Shown: one piece after another, positions 47,458 to 58,879 of the stretch | How the letters are laid out: every line of letters begins with the position of its first letter | Numbering within the stretch: the first letter of the stretch is position 1 | Assembly (NCBI GenBank): GCA_019916065.1 | Contig: CM034238.1 | Coordinates: 36,610,402-36,674,401 of the forward strand | Direction: 5' to 3' | Origin: Vitellaria paradoxa | Lineage: Eukaryota > Streptophyta > Magnoliopsida > Ericales > Sapotaceae | DNA length: 64,000 nt | Notes under the pieces: generated by a model | Seen by the model: only the letters and a program-made list of their open reading frames with translations | Database searches by the model: none | What the model was told of the DNA's origin: nothing | Translations under genes and position numbers: made by a program

Positions 47458-49705
47458 TCAAAAATTTCCATAGGATGGATTTTGTTTAATTGCATCAAGT
47501 AAGGGAATATTGATTCTGACTTGTTTGAACAATTCATAAATGTCAGAATTCAAATTCTCTTTCTTGGCTTTGTTCAATCTTTGTGGAAATGGAAGTTTTG
47601 GAACAAATTCAGATTTGTCCAACTTGGTTTTATTCAAAATCTCTTTATTTTCAAAATCTTTTTCACTCTTTTCAAACTGATTTTCCTCAGAAATTTTGTT
47701 CTTATTCTCAGAAATTTCCTCTTTATTTTCAGAATTTACCTGCTCTGTTCTCTGGATTCTGATTTGCTGCTTACTGCTATTCGAATGTTGCTTGCTGGTA
47801 TTCGAATATTCCTTCGGCTGCATCAGAAGTTTTCTGCCTTTTTGGCTCAGATTCTGCTTTTCCTCAAGTTTTCTGCTGTCCAACTTACTGTCCCCAATTA
47901 GTCTTTCATTTTGCTTCAATTCTTGCTCTTCATGCTGAAACATGATTTCTTTCTCAGAAGTGCTAAATTGCTGTTTCTGTTCACTTTTTGTTCTACTGTC
48001 CAGTTTCTGTTTCAACTGCATTTCCTCTTCATTTTTCATTATTTCTTGCTCATTTTCTTCCTCAATTTCTTCAGCAGGTGGTTTGTAATCTGACTTGACA
48101 ATTTGCTTTCCACTTCCCAATGTTGAAACAGCTTGTACATGCTCCAGATTTTCATTTGCAGCAGATGAAGATGATTCACTGAAATGAACTTGGCTTGTAG
48201 GATTTGGTCTTGGCTGAGATGGAAGCTTTCCTGATTCGCTGATGGTTAAAGCTTGAGTTAGCTTTGACAATTGATTTCGGATGTCTTCCACGGCCCTGTT
48301 TGTCTGCTCTTGAAATTTGGAATTCTGATTGTTGGTTCCAATCTGCTCTTTCATAAATTGTTGTAAAGTGTCTTCCAAAGATCTTTTGTGAGGTGGCTGA
48401 TAAAAATTTGTGTTCTGCTGAGGTTGAAAAGGCTGAGAAGGAAATGGTTGGGGTTGCACAGGTTGTTGAGGTTGGTATTGTTGGTTCTGTGCCTCTGCTT
48501 TCCAAGAAAGGTTTGGATGATTTCTGTAGCCAGGGTTGTAGTTATTCGAATATAGACTATGGCCTTGTGAATATGTGTTCATCCCCTGCTTTTGATTGAA
48601 GGATCTTGCAGCTTGTGTGGGATTTGCTTGACCATAGAGAACTTCCTTAAAAGCTGGAAGTGTTGGGCAATCATCAGTCCTGTGGTCTGCAGTTTCACAC
48701 AGCACACACTTCACTTCACTCTCCTTCAATGTTTGCTTCTTTTGCTCCATCAATTCAATCTTTCTTGACAATGCAGCCAACCTAGCTCCAACATCATCTG
48801 CCTCATTGAGATGGAACTTTCCTCTATCATTTGATCTGTCAGAAAATTCAGAAAAAGACGGGGAGACTACCTCCCATTGTTTAGTGTTTTCAGCTAAAGC
48901 ATCAAAGAAATGTAAAGCCTCTTCAGCAGTTTTGTCATAGAATTCACCATTACACATGGTAGCAACCAACATTTTCAGATTTGGAGTTAATGCATTATGG
49001 AAAAAATTAACAATTCTCCAAGATTCAAAACCATGATGTGGACATGCTTGCAACAATTCCTTGAATCTTTCCCATGCTTGAGCAAATGTTTCATTGGATT
49101 TACACACAAAATTCATTATTTGCTGTTGAAGAATTACAGTTCTATTTGCAGGAAAATACTTCTTCAAAAATTTTGTTTGCATGTCTCTCCAAGTACCTAT
49201 TGATCTAGGCTCAAGTGAATTCAATCACATTTTTGCCTTGTCTTTCAATGAAAATGGAAATAATTTAAGCCTAACCATGTCCTCATTAACATTCCTATCC
49301 ATGCAAGTTCCACAAACATTTTCAAATTCTTTCATATGCATGTAAGGATTTTCTGAGTCCATGCCATGAAAAGTTGGTAAAAGCTGAATTGTTCCAGGTT
49401 TAAATGAAAATTCTGATGTCCATTTGGAAGAACAATGCAAGATGGAGTGGTTTGTCTAGCTGGATAAAGATATTCTCGGAGAGGTCTAAGGATGTTTTGA
49501 TCCATTTGGTCATTCTCTCCTTGAACACTTCCTTCCGGCAGACAGGTGGTGGTGGATCCATATGTGCAACAGAAAATTCAGATTGTGAATGTGATGCAGC
49601 AAATTCAATTAATTCAGCAAGAGAAGATGGAGAATGCAATTCAGATCTGTTTCCAACAAGTTTACCAGACCTTAAAAGCATAAACAGAAATTCAGACTGA
49701 AACAA
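47458..49705 (-). pseudogene. gag: Athila gag, broken near its start
   Basis: The main 588-codon frame (47458-49224) holds the retrotransposon gag domain (RDMQTKFLKKYFP, QAWERFKELL) and an intact zinc knuckle C-x2-C-x4-H-x4-C, then a long Gln/Glu/Lys/Ser-rich tail. The N-terminal part is in frames 49225-49440 and 49400-49705, beginning near MLLRSGK; they are joined by a frameshift at about 49400-49440 and a TGA at 49225-49227, where the family has Trp. The reading register is lost again between gag and protease (47345-47457). Confidence 0.88.
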
Positions 49706-49992
49706 AACTCCAATCTAACCTCCTAACTTCACAATTTCATCTACTGATTCACAGAGAATTGCAATTACAGCTCACAGCAGAGAAGTGCAGCAGTATTCAA
49801 ATATTAGATGAAACAGTTTCAAATCAGAAATTCAGGATTCAGATGCAAACAGTTCTAAAACTAAACTAACAACCAAGACTATAAAAGAAATAGAAACAAA
49901 GATGGAACAAAGTTACCCAACAAGTTAAGCAGCTCTGTTGTTGAAAATGGTGGTAAGATGTACTGCCAGTTAATGCTCCAAGAGCTCAAAGA

Positions 49993-50010
49993 TCCCCGGC
50001 AACGGCGCCA
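49993..50010 (-). other. primer-binding site, tRNA-Asp type
   Basis: On the minus strand TGGCGCCGTTGCCGGGGA, 7 nt inside the 5' LTR border. This tRNA-Asp-complementary sequence is the primer site known from Athila elements. Confidence 0.88.
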
Positions 50011-50017
50011 AAAATTG

Positions 50018-51511
50018 TGCTTGTTCTTACTTAATTACCTCACTCCAAAATAAAAGCTCAGATGAAAATTCAGATTATCAATTCAAATTTTAAAAAAATG
50101 TTAAGTGAGGTAAATCAAGACAAGTTTTTCCCCAAGTGCAAGGTGTGGTTGAAGCACAAAATAACTGGTAAGTCCTAGGTCATTTCCACAGGGATCTAGG
50201 GAGTAATGAAGTGAATGACTCTAATGGTGATTAATTTGGCAAAACACAACTCACAAAAAATTGTGAAACAGAAAAATAAAATCTGATTTGGTTGGTTGAT
50301 GGTTTTGAACTAGTTTTCCAAAAGGAAAATGAATTTAAACTAAAAGATTAAGTGATAAAAAGGTTGAACAAGGCAAGTTTAATACCAATCCGAATGAATT
50401 TCAAATGCCAAGAGTTTATAAACTACCAAATCAATTTGTGCTGATTTTTGAGAAAATCAATTTCAATTGAAACAAACCATGGATTAAACACTCAATGTGC
50501 ATAACCTATTTTAAGGACAATAGGAGTTCTAATTCTAGCAACCCACATACAACAATGTCATGAAAGTTCTAAGTTAAGCAACACCTATGAACTCATCTAT
50601 AGGATATACAAATTTGGATTAATCGGGTCTTGAATCAATGAGTTCTAAGACACCCAGCAGCAAATTAACTTGATAATCATAAGAACTCAAAGTAAATCCA
50701 TGAAGTTCGGCCACTTGAGATTCATTGGAAGGGCATTACCCTTGCCTTGGCCCAAGAAGACTTAGCCGAGCATATTAAAAAGAAGAAAAACAGAAATGGA
50801 AATCTGAATTGAAGACATTTCAACCTGAAAATGAAAGTTTAATGGATTCAGAACTGAAAATCTGATTACAAAAATTGAAATGAATTCAAAATGTAAATCT
50901 CCAAAACTCCAATGCCGAATTGAAATTAAAATGTAAAACTATGAACTCTCAATAAAATTTCCCTCGAAACCTCTCTCTACAAAACTGAATTTCTCTCCAC
51001 TGACTTCCTCTGCTTTCTTGCGTGTCTTCCCCTCCAAAACTCTCTCTCCTTTAACAGAATGTAGTCCTCGTGATAGCTCCTTCTTTCTCCTCTTTTTTTT
51101 TTACTGATTTGCCCTCCCTGGATTGCAGGTTACATCACATGGAGAAGTTGGGATCACATGGAATTCGTTGCTGTGAAGAAGCTTATATTTGAATACAGTA
51201 AAGCCATATTCGAATATGATCCTCTGCTGCAGAAATTTCCAGAATAGTGATTCTGATCTCTTTGCATTGATTTCAACTGAATTTTCTTCTTCTTCTGAAA
51301 TAGCTTCAATCCTTTGATGTGCTGTGCAGCATGCTTTCTTCTCAACATCCTCAATGTAGCTTAATTTCTTGTTTTTGTGATGGAAATCAACACATATTCC
51401 ACTTTGGAGATATGGAGATGAAATCTGCACAAAACATAGATTTTATATTTTTTTATGATGTGTGCAAGTGTAATTTGAATATATAAATATGTAACAATTG
51501 ATGTCCAATCA
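50018..51511 (-). repeat. 5' LTR of the Athila element (right end)
   Basis: 1494 bp, about 99% identical to the left LTR by hand count, with a single-base length difference in an A run. The element RNA would start in this LTR and run leftward. Confidence 0.93.
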
Positions 51512-51516
51512 TCTAC

Positions 51517-51764
51517 AGCAAAGTGGAGTTGAGATTTACTGTGACAGTCAGAGTGCCATTAATTTGGCGAAGAACCAGGTGTATCATGCTAGAACCAAAC
51601 ACAGAGATGTGAGGTTCCACAAGATTCGGGAGTTGGTGTCTTCAGGTGAACTAGTGCTAGAGAAAGTTCACACTTCTGACAACGCTGCAGACATGTTGAT
51701 GAAGTCCCTCATAGTAGATAAGTTCAAACATTGTTTGAACTTGATTCATGTCTCCAGTTGCTAG
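51517..51764 (+). pseudogene. copia RNase H, 3' part
   Basis: Continues the copia RNase H cut at 38158: EIYCDSQSAINLAKNQVYHARTK, then HIKIR-like VRFHKIRELV and a stop at 51762-51764. After removing the Athila element and one copy of the TCTAC duplication the two halves join in register, so the insertion alone caused this break. Confidence 0.9.
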
Positions 51765-51840
51765 ATGAGAGACGACCCCAGCTTATAGGGTTCGTGGTGG
51801 AGTTACCAGTATTCAGTTTCCTAAGGGGTGAGCAGTCGCC

Positions 51841-51851
51841 AAGGTGGAGAT
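51841..51851 (+). other. polypurine tract of the copia element
   Basis: AAGGTGGAGAT immediately before the 3' LTR, typical of Tork elements. Confidence 0.75.
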
Positions 51852-52360
51852 TGTTAATTTGTTGGCTTCTATCTCACATTGGTTTTCTCATAAAGGCAGA
51901 AGTCTTGTGAGGTTATAAATCCTATCCCACATTGGATTTCTCATAAAGGCAGAAGTCTTGTGAGGTTGTAAATCTTGTCCCACATCGATTTTCTCATAAA
52001 GGCAGAGGGGGCCTTGTGAGGTTATAAATAGAGGGTCCTTCTTTTTGGAAAAGACACACCAGTAAAAGCTTTGGGTAACAAGCTTGTACTCTAGTTATAT
52101 TCCTCCTTTGGGGTGAGAGTTGTAGTTTTGCTTGGGGAATTGCTTTGTGGGGTGTATTGGGGTATTGGGTGAGAGGAAATATTGTGTGATTGTAATATTA
52201 TTCACATAGTGGATTTTCTTCTCTGAGTGCCCGTGGACGTAAGTAAATTATCGAACCACGTAAATCTTGTGTTCTTCTATTGTATGTTTTTCTTGTGTTC
52301 GTGTTTGCTATTATTTGTAGGAGTGTTGTCAGAAGGTGATCCAGGGTTTCCGTAACAACA
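51852..52360 (+). repeat. 3' LTR of the copia element
   Basis: 509 bp, TGTTAATTTG to CCGTAACAACA, with the same 53-bp triplicate. By hand about 22 substitutions from the 5' LTR, all transitions. Confidence 0.92.
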
Positions 52361-52366
52361 TTTTAC

Positions 52367-53340
52367 ATACATGAAGGCAAAGTTGATGTTGATCTTATTG
52401 TCCTCTGCTACATAATTATATAATCATATGGATATAGGCATGCTTATGTCGGCTAAATTGTTAACAGAATGGATGGTAAAGTAAGGGTGAGGAAAGAAAT
52501 TAATAAGCGAATAGAGTTGTTTTTGGCTGTACTCATTTATGGCACTCTTAATTTATGACACGAATTAATGAGATGGATCCAACACCAGGGCTTTTTTTTA
52601 TTGGAAACTCTGCTAGAGCTCTTTGAGTGGAAGTCGTTGGAAAGGGGTTCCAGGATACTATAGTAAAAAAATTCACTTGAAAGGTTGTAATGAAAAAATG
52701 AACGATTGATATTTATTTACATCTTAATGATGTGATTTTTGGCAATCCTTATTAATTGTGCTTTAATAAGATTTTTTAAACTTTTATTTTGATTTTGAAA
52801 ATAAATTTAATTAAAATAAATTAAAACCGTTGGATTAAGTATAAAGAAATCTTAACTCTTCATTCCTCATTACAGTTCCTGTAGTAAATTTTTTCACTGC
52901 AATCTCTTAAACGCGTTGGAAAAAAATTGCAAACCCCAATTAATCTCGGGTATCTCAATTGAATAGTTCATCATATTCTTTCCTATTGCGAGGTTTGTCC
53001 CACGGAAAAGAACTACAATTATTATAAACAAATTGTAGTGAAAGATTTGGTTGATTTCCCTTTTTCTAATTTGAATAGAATGATGTATGATTTTTCTTTT
53101 CATAATGTACATAACTCTTAATGTATTATAAATACAATGCAAAAATCAACCATAGTGGGTGGTCAACCCATTCAACTAAATCCAACAGTTTCTACGGATA
53201 AATTTTGGTAAAAAAATTAGATAAATGAATAGAGTAGCAAAGTTCTAGGCGCGCTACAAATTGAAAAGTAAATTGCACTTCCAATGAAGGAAAACTAGAA
53301 AAGCACGCCTTTTTTAGTCTTTCTTTAAAATTGAAAAGTA
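52367..53340. repeat. tandem array unit, right part of copy A2
   Basis: Resumes the array unit after the copia element: GTTGATGTTGATCTT, GGATGGTAAAGTAAG, ATTTATGACACGAATTAATG, GTTGATTTCCCTTTTTCTAA and CAACCCATTCAACTAAATCC match A1. An insert of about 230 bp with TTTTTCACT/AAAAAATTCACT ends lies at about 52655-52905. No gene. Confidence 0.75.
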
Positions 53341-53344
53341 AATT

Positions 53345-53793
53345 GCACCTCTAGAAGGCGATATGGAGGTTGATCTTGTCCTCTGCTACATATATATACA
53401 TATATATAGAGGCATGCTTATGTCGGCTAAATTGTCAAACATAACATAATGGATGGTAAAGTAAGCAAGAGGAAAGAAATTAATGCGTGAAAAGCTTTGT
53501 GTTTGGCTGTAATTCTCTTAATTTATGAGAAGAATTAATGAGATGGATCCAACCCCAAGTCTTTTTTTTATTACAAACTTTGCTAAAGCTGCTTTGTGAG
53601 TGGAAGTGCTTAGAATGAAATTGCAAACCTTAATCTTGGGCATCTCAATCGAATATTTAAGCATATTCTTATTCTGAGGTTGGTCCCTCGAAAAAGAACC
53701 TCAATTATTCTAAGCCTACTGTCATGAAAGACTTGGTTATGGTAGTCTTTTTTTTATTTGGGAATATTATTCTTTTTCTAATTTGAATAAAAT
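53345..53793. repeat. tandem array unit, copy A3, first part
   Basis: Again GTTGATCTTGTCCTCTGC, GGATGGTAAAGTAAG, AGGAAAGAAATTAATGCGTG and TTTATGAGAAGAATTAATGAG. It is interrupted at 53794 by the foldback MULE, and continues at 55134-55190 and 59766-61450 around further insertions. Confidence 0.75.
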
Positions 53794-55124
53794 GCATAAA
53801 GTACAGAAACTATCCTTACAGTTTACCATGAGCGCTATTTTAACCCCACATGTTTTAATTATAATAATTAAATTCCTACACTTTCAATTAAGTAACAATT
53901 CAATCCTTCTATTAGTTGGCCGTTATACAAAATTATTAAATTGAGGGTAAAAAGGTAATTTTATAGGATAAAGTACAAAAATTACCTCCTACAATTTACT
54001 TTTGATTTTATTTTAGTTTCTTATATTTCAATTATAACAGTCAAATATTTACACTTTTAGTGTATGTTTGAAATATATTTTATTAAATTATTTTTAAAAA
54101 ATAATTTAATCTGAAATATATTTTATTAAATTATTTTTATAAACAATATAAATAAATTAATAATATAATTAAATTAATATTTAATTTAGTTTAATTAATA
54201 TGAAATATATTTTATCAAATTTAATTCAATTTTTAAAAATAATTAAATTAAATATTTTGTTAAAATAAAAATTGTTTTATGTAAAAAAATTATATTTTCA
54301 AATGTAGTTTTAATTTTCATTTCAAAACAAATGATATTAGAAAACAAAAATTAAAAGATATAAAAAGTTAAACACAAATTGAAAAATAGTAGCATTGCCA
54401 AAAGGTCCTAGAATCATTATTTTCTGAATTTTTCATCTTTGTAATTTTCTCTCTCTCTCTCTATATATATATTATACATATATATAATAATATGCATACA
54501 TATTTAACTCGAGAGAAAACATTTATCTGCATGATTCTTGTAATTCAATTCCATTAATTATAAGAACTATTACTAAAACTATTGAATTACCCTTTAATAA
54601 AATATTTAATTTTATTAATTTTTTAAAAAATTAATTAAATTTAATAAGATATATTTTATATTAATTAGACTATATTAATTAGACTAAATAAAATATTAAC
54701 TTATTATATTAGTAATTTAATTATATTATTTCTTAAATAATCTAATATAATAAAATATGTTAAAATAATTAAATTATATTATTTATTAAAAATAATTAAA
54801 ATATATTTCAAATTAAAATATGTTATACAATTTAATAAAATATATTTCAGATATAAACGGAAAGTTTAGGGATTTGACAGTTACAATCGAAACATGAGAG
54901 ACCAAAGTGACACGAAGGATAAATTATAAGAGGTGGTTACTGTACTTTATCCTGCAAAATTACCTTTTAACCCTTAGTTTAATTATTGGGCGTAACGACT
55001 AACTAACCAAAGGACCGAATTCTTGCTTAATTGAAAGTACAGGGATTTGATTGTTCCAATCATAACATGTGGGATTTAAGTGGTATCAAGAATAAACTGT
55101 AGGGATAATTTTTATATTTTACCC
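53794..55124. mobile_element. foldback MULE-like element, 1.3 kb
   Basis: The arms are inverted copies of about 280 bp: left from GCATAAAGTACAGAAAC, right (reverse complement) from GGGTAAAATATAAAAATTATC. Each arm has two related sub-units, the outer ending in GGTAATTTT and the inner starting GGATAAAGTAC. The 9-bp flanks GAATAAAAT (53785-53793) and AATTAAGAT (55125-55133) both align to GAATAGAAT in the empty copies near 28071 and 53081, fitting a MULE-length duplication. The centre is AT-rich, with no coding region. Confidence 0.75.
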
Positions 55125-55133
55125 AATTAAGAT

Positions 55134-55688
55134 CATATATGATTTTTCTTTCTGTAATGTGCACATATTTTAATATTACTATAAATAATAAGAATGAATT
55201 TGTATTTGGGATGTTTTCAACAGTTGATTTGTTCGAGGGTTAAGAATACTTTTTTTCTCTCTACTTTAATTCTTTGGTCAATCACCTATATAAAAACAAA
55301 CTCTCTTACTCTTCTCATCCTTTTTTGAATTTTTTAATAAAAAATATGAATTTATTATTTTTAAAAATATGATAATATTTATAATAAACAAACTAATATT
55401 TTAAACACTATCAAGCAAAGTCAACTAAGATGTCTTATTTAAAAAATGATATTTAAATTTTAATTTTCTTTAAAATAAACATTTAAATTAAAAATTCAAT
55501 TTTAATGCATATAAAACTTAAATATATACAAATTTACACTCCTTCTTTCACACTTTTGCTATGCTGCCAGACCTTTTTCTCTATCTAATTTCAACTGTTG
55601 TAGCTTTTACTATCGAATCTCATCATCTGTCTCTTATCTTACCATACACTAATTGAAACTCTCACTGAATCTTATTCTCTGTCTCTAA
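55134..55688. other. array remnant and AT-rich sequence left of the CACTA-type element
   Basis: The first ~55 bp continue array copy A3 (ATATATGATTTTTCTTTC). From about 55190 the sequence is not present in A1 and belongs to an older insert that runs to about 59765 around the CACTA-type element. No gene seen. Confidence 0.4.
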
Positions 55689-57236
55689 CACTACTATAGC
55701 AACGGGCAAAGGCGACTGGCAGAACGGTCGGCTTTGAGGACATTTGGTGACCACTTCAACGACATGGACGACCGTGTTGAGACTGTCGACTATTAACACA
55801 CTATGCCCCCAAAAACCTGAACACTTCCCCCCCCATTTTCACTCCCATCCCTTACTCTCTATTTCCCCACTCACCTGTCACTCTCCCTTTCTCGTCCCTC
55901 TCTTCATTCCCCGTAGAAGAAATTTGGCCGCCACTGCCGATTTTCGCTCCCATCTCTCACTCTTCCTTTCCCCACTCACACCTGTCACTCTCTCTTTCCC
56001 GTCCCTCTCTTTGCTCCCCCTAGAAAAACTCCGGCCGCACCGCCTAGGATAATGAAGACCACTGTAACACCCCTGCGACTAGCACATTTTCTGTGCCTAG
56101 TGAGTGATTTCAATTTCTCTTGATGTTACATGTGACTTTTATATTTTGATTGATTATGAATTGAATTTGTGATGTAACGTTTTGTTTTTCTTTTCCAATT
56201 TCTTCTGCGCTCTTGATTTTTTTGGGGTTAATTGTGGGTTTTGGAAAGCATATATCCTTCGTCCTGCTAAATTTGTGTTCTTTTATCGTTTTGCAGGTGC
56301 CTATTTGGTTGCACAAGCTTTATTGAGTTAGGTTGAGTGGAGAGGATGAGAGAGATTTATTCTTTTTTTGTTGGTTGCTTGTATTCTTCTTGATGGGTAT
56401 GTCTAATTTTATGTTTTGATTACTTTGCTGGTTTTGTTATTGGTAACAGATTGATTTGATTACATACCCTTTTTAGGAAAATAGCTTCATATTTTACCAG
56501 TAGAAACATCATGCCTATTTTCATTGGGGTGGTCTTTACTGACTTCATACGAAATTGAACAACTATACTTGAGTAATTTCTGGGGAAGGCTTGACTATTC
56601 ATCCCAATTCTATGCAATTAAAACTTCAATCTAGATCTTTAAACCTTATAAACAATGACCATTTATCACAGATAAAATTCTCCACTGTGAGAAGGTCATG
56701 AAACTAAGTTCCTAATTGGGTTACTGGGAGCAGCACCCTGCCTACGAGTTATATTATGTAAAGCCCTTTGAAGATAGGAATTGGTCAGGCCCCCAGAGAA
56801 TAATCAAGGTGGGTGCAAGTTGACCGGACATTCTGAATTACCAAAAAAAAAAAACTTTGGAGATTTATTCAGAAACACTCTACATTAACTACTTCAAATA
56901 ATTCTCTACAATAAATAATGCTATAGTAGCTCTAGATTCGGAGGGCCAATTATGATAGTGTGTCAAGATACTGACATGGACCTATTTTTTACTCCTCTTT
57001 GTACTTTTGAGAAGAGAATGTGTTAGAGTAACTGATGCAAATGCATTTAGGCAACTAGAATAGTTTGTTTTTTGTGCAGCTTAAAAAATAAAATAAATTA
57101 AATTAAAAAAAATGAAATAAAGGGACCAAAGAAAATATTAATGGTCATCTAAATATGCCATCTCAATTGCCCAGTTAATTGGTTCTTACTGAATGCCATC
57201 TTCCTATAAGCATGAGATGTGTATCAGTGTTTGCAG

Positions 57237-57491
57237 CTTTGCTCTTTGCGTAGCTGTAGTCTTACTTGTGAAATTTTCGTACACAATTTTGCTATCATAC
57301 GAAATGCTAACAACCACACCAGAGGGGCCTTTGGGTGTGGTCGTTGGCAAAACGGTAGAGGAGCTGGCCGGCAAAACTTTGGTTATGGTTCAAAGTATTT
57401 TAATGGATGCCATGATGAACGCTTTGTTTCTGAATTAATTCTTTCAAAGAGTGAAGAAACATTATCAAGGAAAAACATACCTATTCCAGAG
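57237..57491 (+). pseudogene. captured host exon-like segment inside the CACTA-type element
   Basis: Exactly 255 nt (85 codons) open, preceded by a strong acceptor (GTGTTTGCAG, ending at 57236) and followed by a donor (CCAGAG then GTATGG). In the frame that is open throughout, it encodes an Arg/Gly-rich run ([20 protein letters not shown]) and then a charged segment [20 protein letters not shown]. The RG-rich composition suggests an RNA-associated protein, but I do not recognise the family. It is probably one internal exon of a captured gene. The overlapping 81-codon frame at 57193-57438 is an alternative frame. Confidence 0.5.
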
Positions 57492-58589
57492 GTATGGAAT
57501 CTTATTTTATTTTTTTAGTGTGTGAACTACCTATTACTTTCAGGACTGACTGATATACCAACTATGTACTGCTGAGTTCACAAACGTATCTCCTTTGGAG
57601 GTTTCGCCCAAAACTCTCCATCTAAATTATGCGAATCAATATTATTGCTGTCTACTGAACGGCATGGATTATAGGTTTGTGCCTCAATATTGGTTTTTTA
57701 CTTAGTTTTTGAACTGGTGGAGTCATTTCTTGAAATTCTTTTTTTATCTCTCTTTTATAGTTTGTTTAATCCCTTATCTTTAGTGCTTGTTTTGATCATT
57801 TATATGGTATGGATGGCAGCCTCCATGGGAATGAAAATTTTTTCAAGAGTGCACACCCTTTTTTTGGGGGGGGGGGATCATAAACATTTTCTGAGCATGA
57901 GACATTGTCTTAAGTTTTGGGTAGACAAATGGTTTAGTCATGGTGTCCCATTGCAAGTTAGCAAAATTTATGCTTAGATTAGGATTAGTACCTTCTGCTG
58001 CTCTAACATATTTTGCCACATAATATACTTTTGAACCCTTGAATAAAAAATACTTAACACTACCTTCTATTTCTATTGCTGTGCCTTTATTTATCAAAAA
58101 ATAAATAAATTAATTAAATTAAATTAGAAAAAGAAGAAGAAGATCTATCTGTGTAGCTTACAATCAATTAGGTTTTATCTTTCTCGCTCTCTCTGGCTTG
58201 AAGAGTCTAAATGAAGGTGCGTATTTGTCTTTCCCATGGATATTGTGGGGAATAGATTCTCTTGTTTTGATGATGTTTGATAGGATAGGAAACTTAGTTA
58301 TCAAATTCTAATTTTGACAAATTGTGTTTTATGTCATCTTAAAATGTTTTTGGCAAGGGTTGTAGGGTTGTGGTACAATAAATATGGTTAACTTGTTTAC
58401 TTGTTCTGATGTTGCTTGATCAGATAGAAAACTTACTTATCGATCTTTGCTTTGAACCTGCAATAATTCGTTGTTTCAAATTAAAATTGTCTTGATTCTT
58501 GTTGATGAAATTCATTAATATTTTTATTAGAATTTTTTATTTGATAATTATTTCTTCCGTTGTGATGCTTCTAAAAGATTTGACTTTGG

Positions 58590-58690
58590 TAGCCTCAAAC
58601 AGCACATCTAGCTCTTGCTTTTGCTATTCCAACATGCGTGTTTGTCTCTTACCAAATTTGCTGCACCAATTCTCCTGCACCTGTTGCTTG
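58590..58690 (+). other. second possible gene fragment in the CACTA-type element
   Basis: An open stretch around CAAACAGCACATCTAGC is of exon-like composition, and GTAAAAA-type donor sequence follows near 58697. No domain recognised, and weaker than the segment at 57237. Intron-like T-rich DNA surrounds it. Confidence 0.2.
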
Positions 58691-58879
58691 GAATTCTGTA
58701 AAAATATTTTATCCATTATTTTCACTTTTGGTGCATCTTTGTTCATTATTAGTACATGCTCCTGAGACGCTATCCTTAATTCCATTACTCTCCACGTGAG
58801 CAGCGGTTGGTTTTTCTATATCTTGCAAATGATATTCTGCAGAATAGTAGGAGAAAGGGATCAGAGTTTGTTGGTGAGT

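Larger units (their letters stand above)
38159..51511 (-). mobile_element. Ty3/gypsy Athila-type element, complete, nested in copia
   Basis: 13.35 kb with ~1494-bp LTRs, inserted in the copia RNase H with a perfect target duplication TCTAC (38154-38158 and 51512-51516). It is on the minus strand: primer site, gag, protease, RT, RNase H and integrase run right to left, followed by an extra open frame of the envelope-position type, a long spacer and the purine tract. The tRNA-Asp-type primer site and the FMDDFSVYG form of the RT box are characteristic of Athila. LTRs differ at about 15 of 1494 positions by hand count. Several stops and frameshifts make it defective. Confidence 0.94.
33698..52360 (+). 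mobile_element. Ty1/copia element (Tork/Tnt1-like) with a nested Athila element
   Basis: 18.7 kb overall; 5.3 kb once the inner Athila element (38159-51511) is removed. LTRs of 509 bp at both ends, a tRNA-Met primer site, gag, protease, integrase, RT and RNase H in copia order, and a purine tract before the 3' LTR. Flanks TTTTAC (33692-33697 and 52361-52366) are repeated, and array copy A1 shows the unoccupied site (AAATATGTTACAGACGAG). By hand the two LTRs differ at about 22 of 509 positions. Gag and pol wording matches the Tnt1-94 family, hence Tork. It is interrupted by stops and frameshifts and is not autonomous. Confidence 0.93.

Noticed and set aside
55744..56052. Pro/Ser-rich 102-codon frame at the left of the CACTA-type element
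   Set aside because: Low-complexity CT-rich DNA gives an open frame by composition; no splice or start context supports it.
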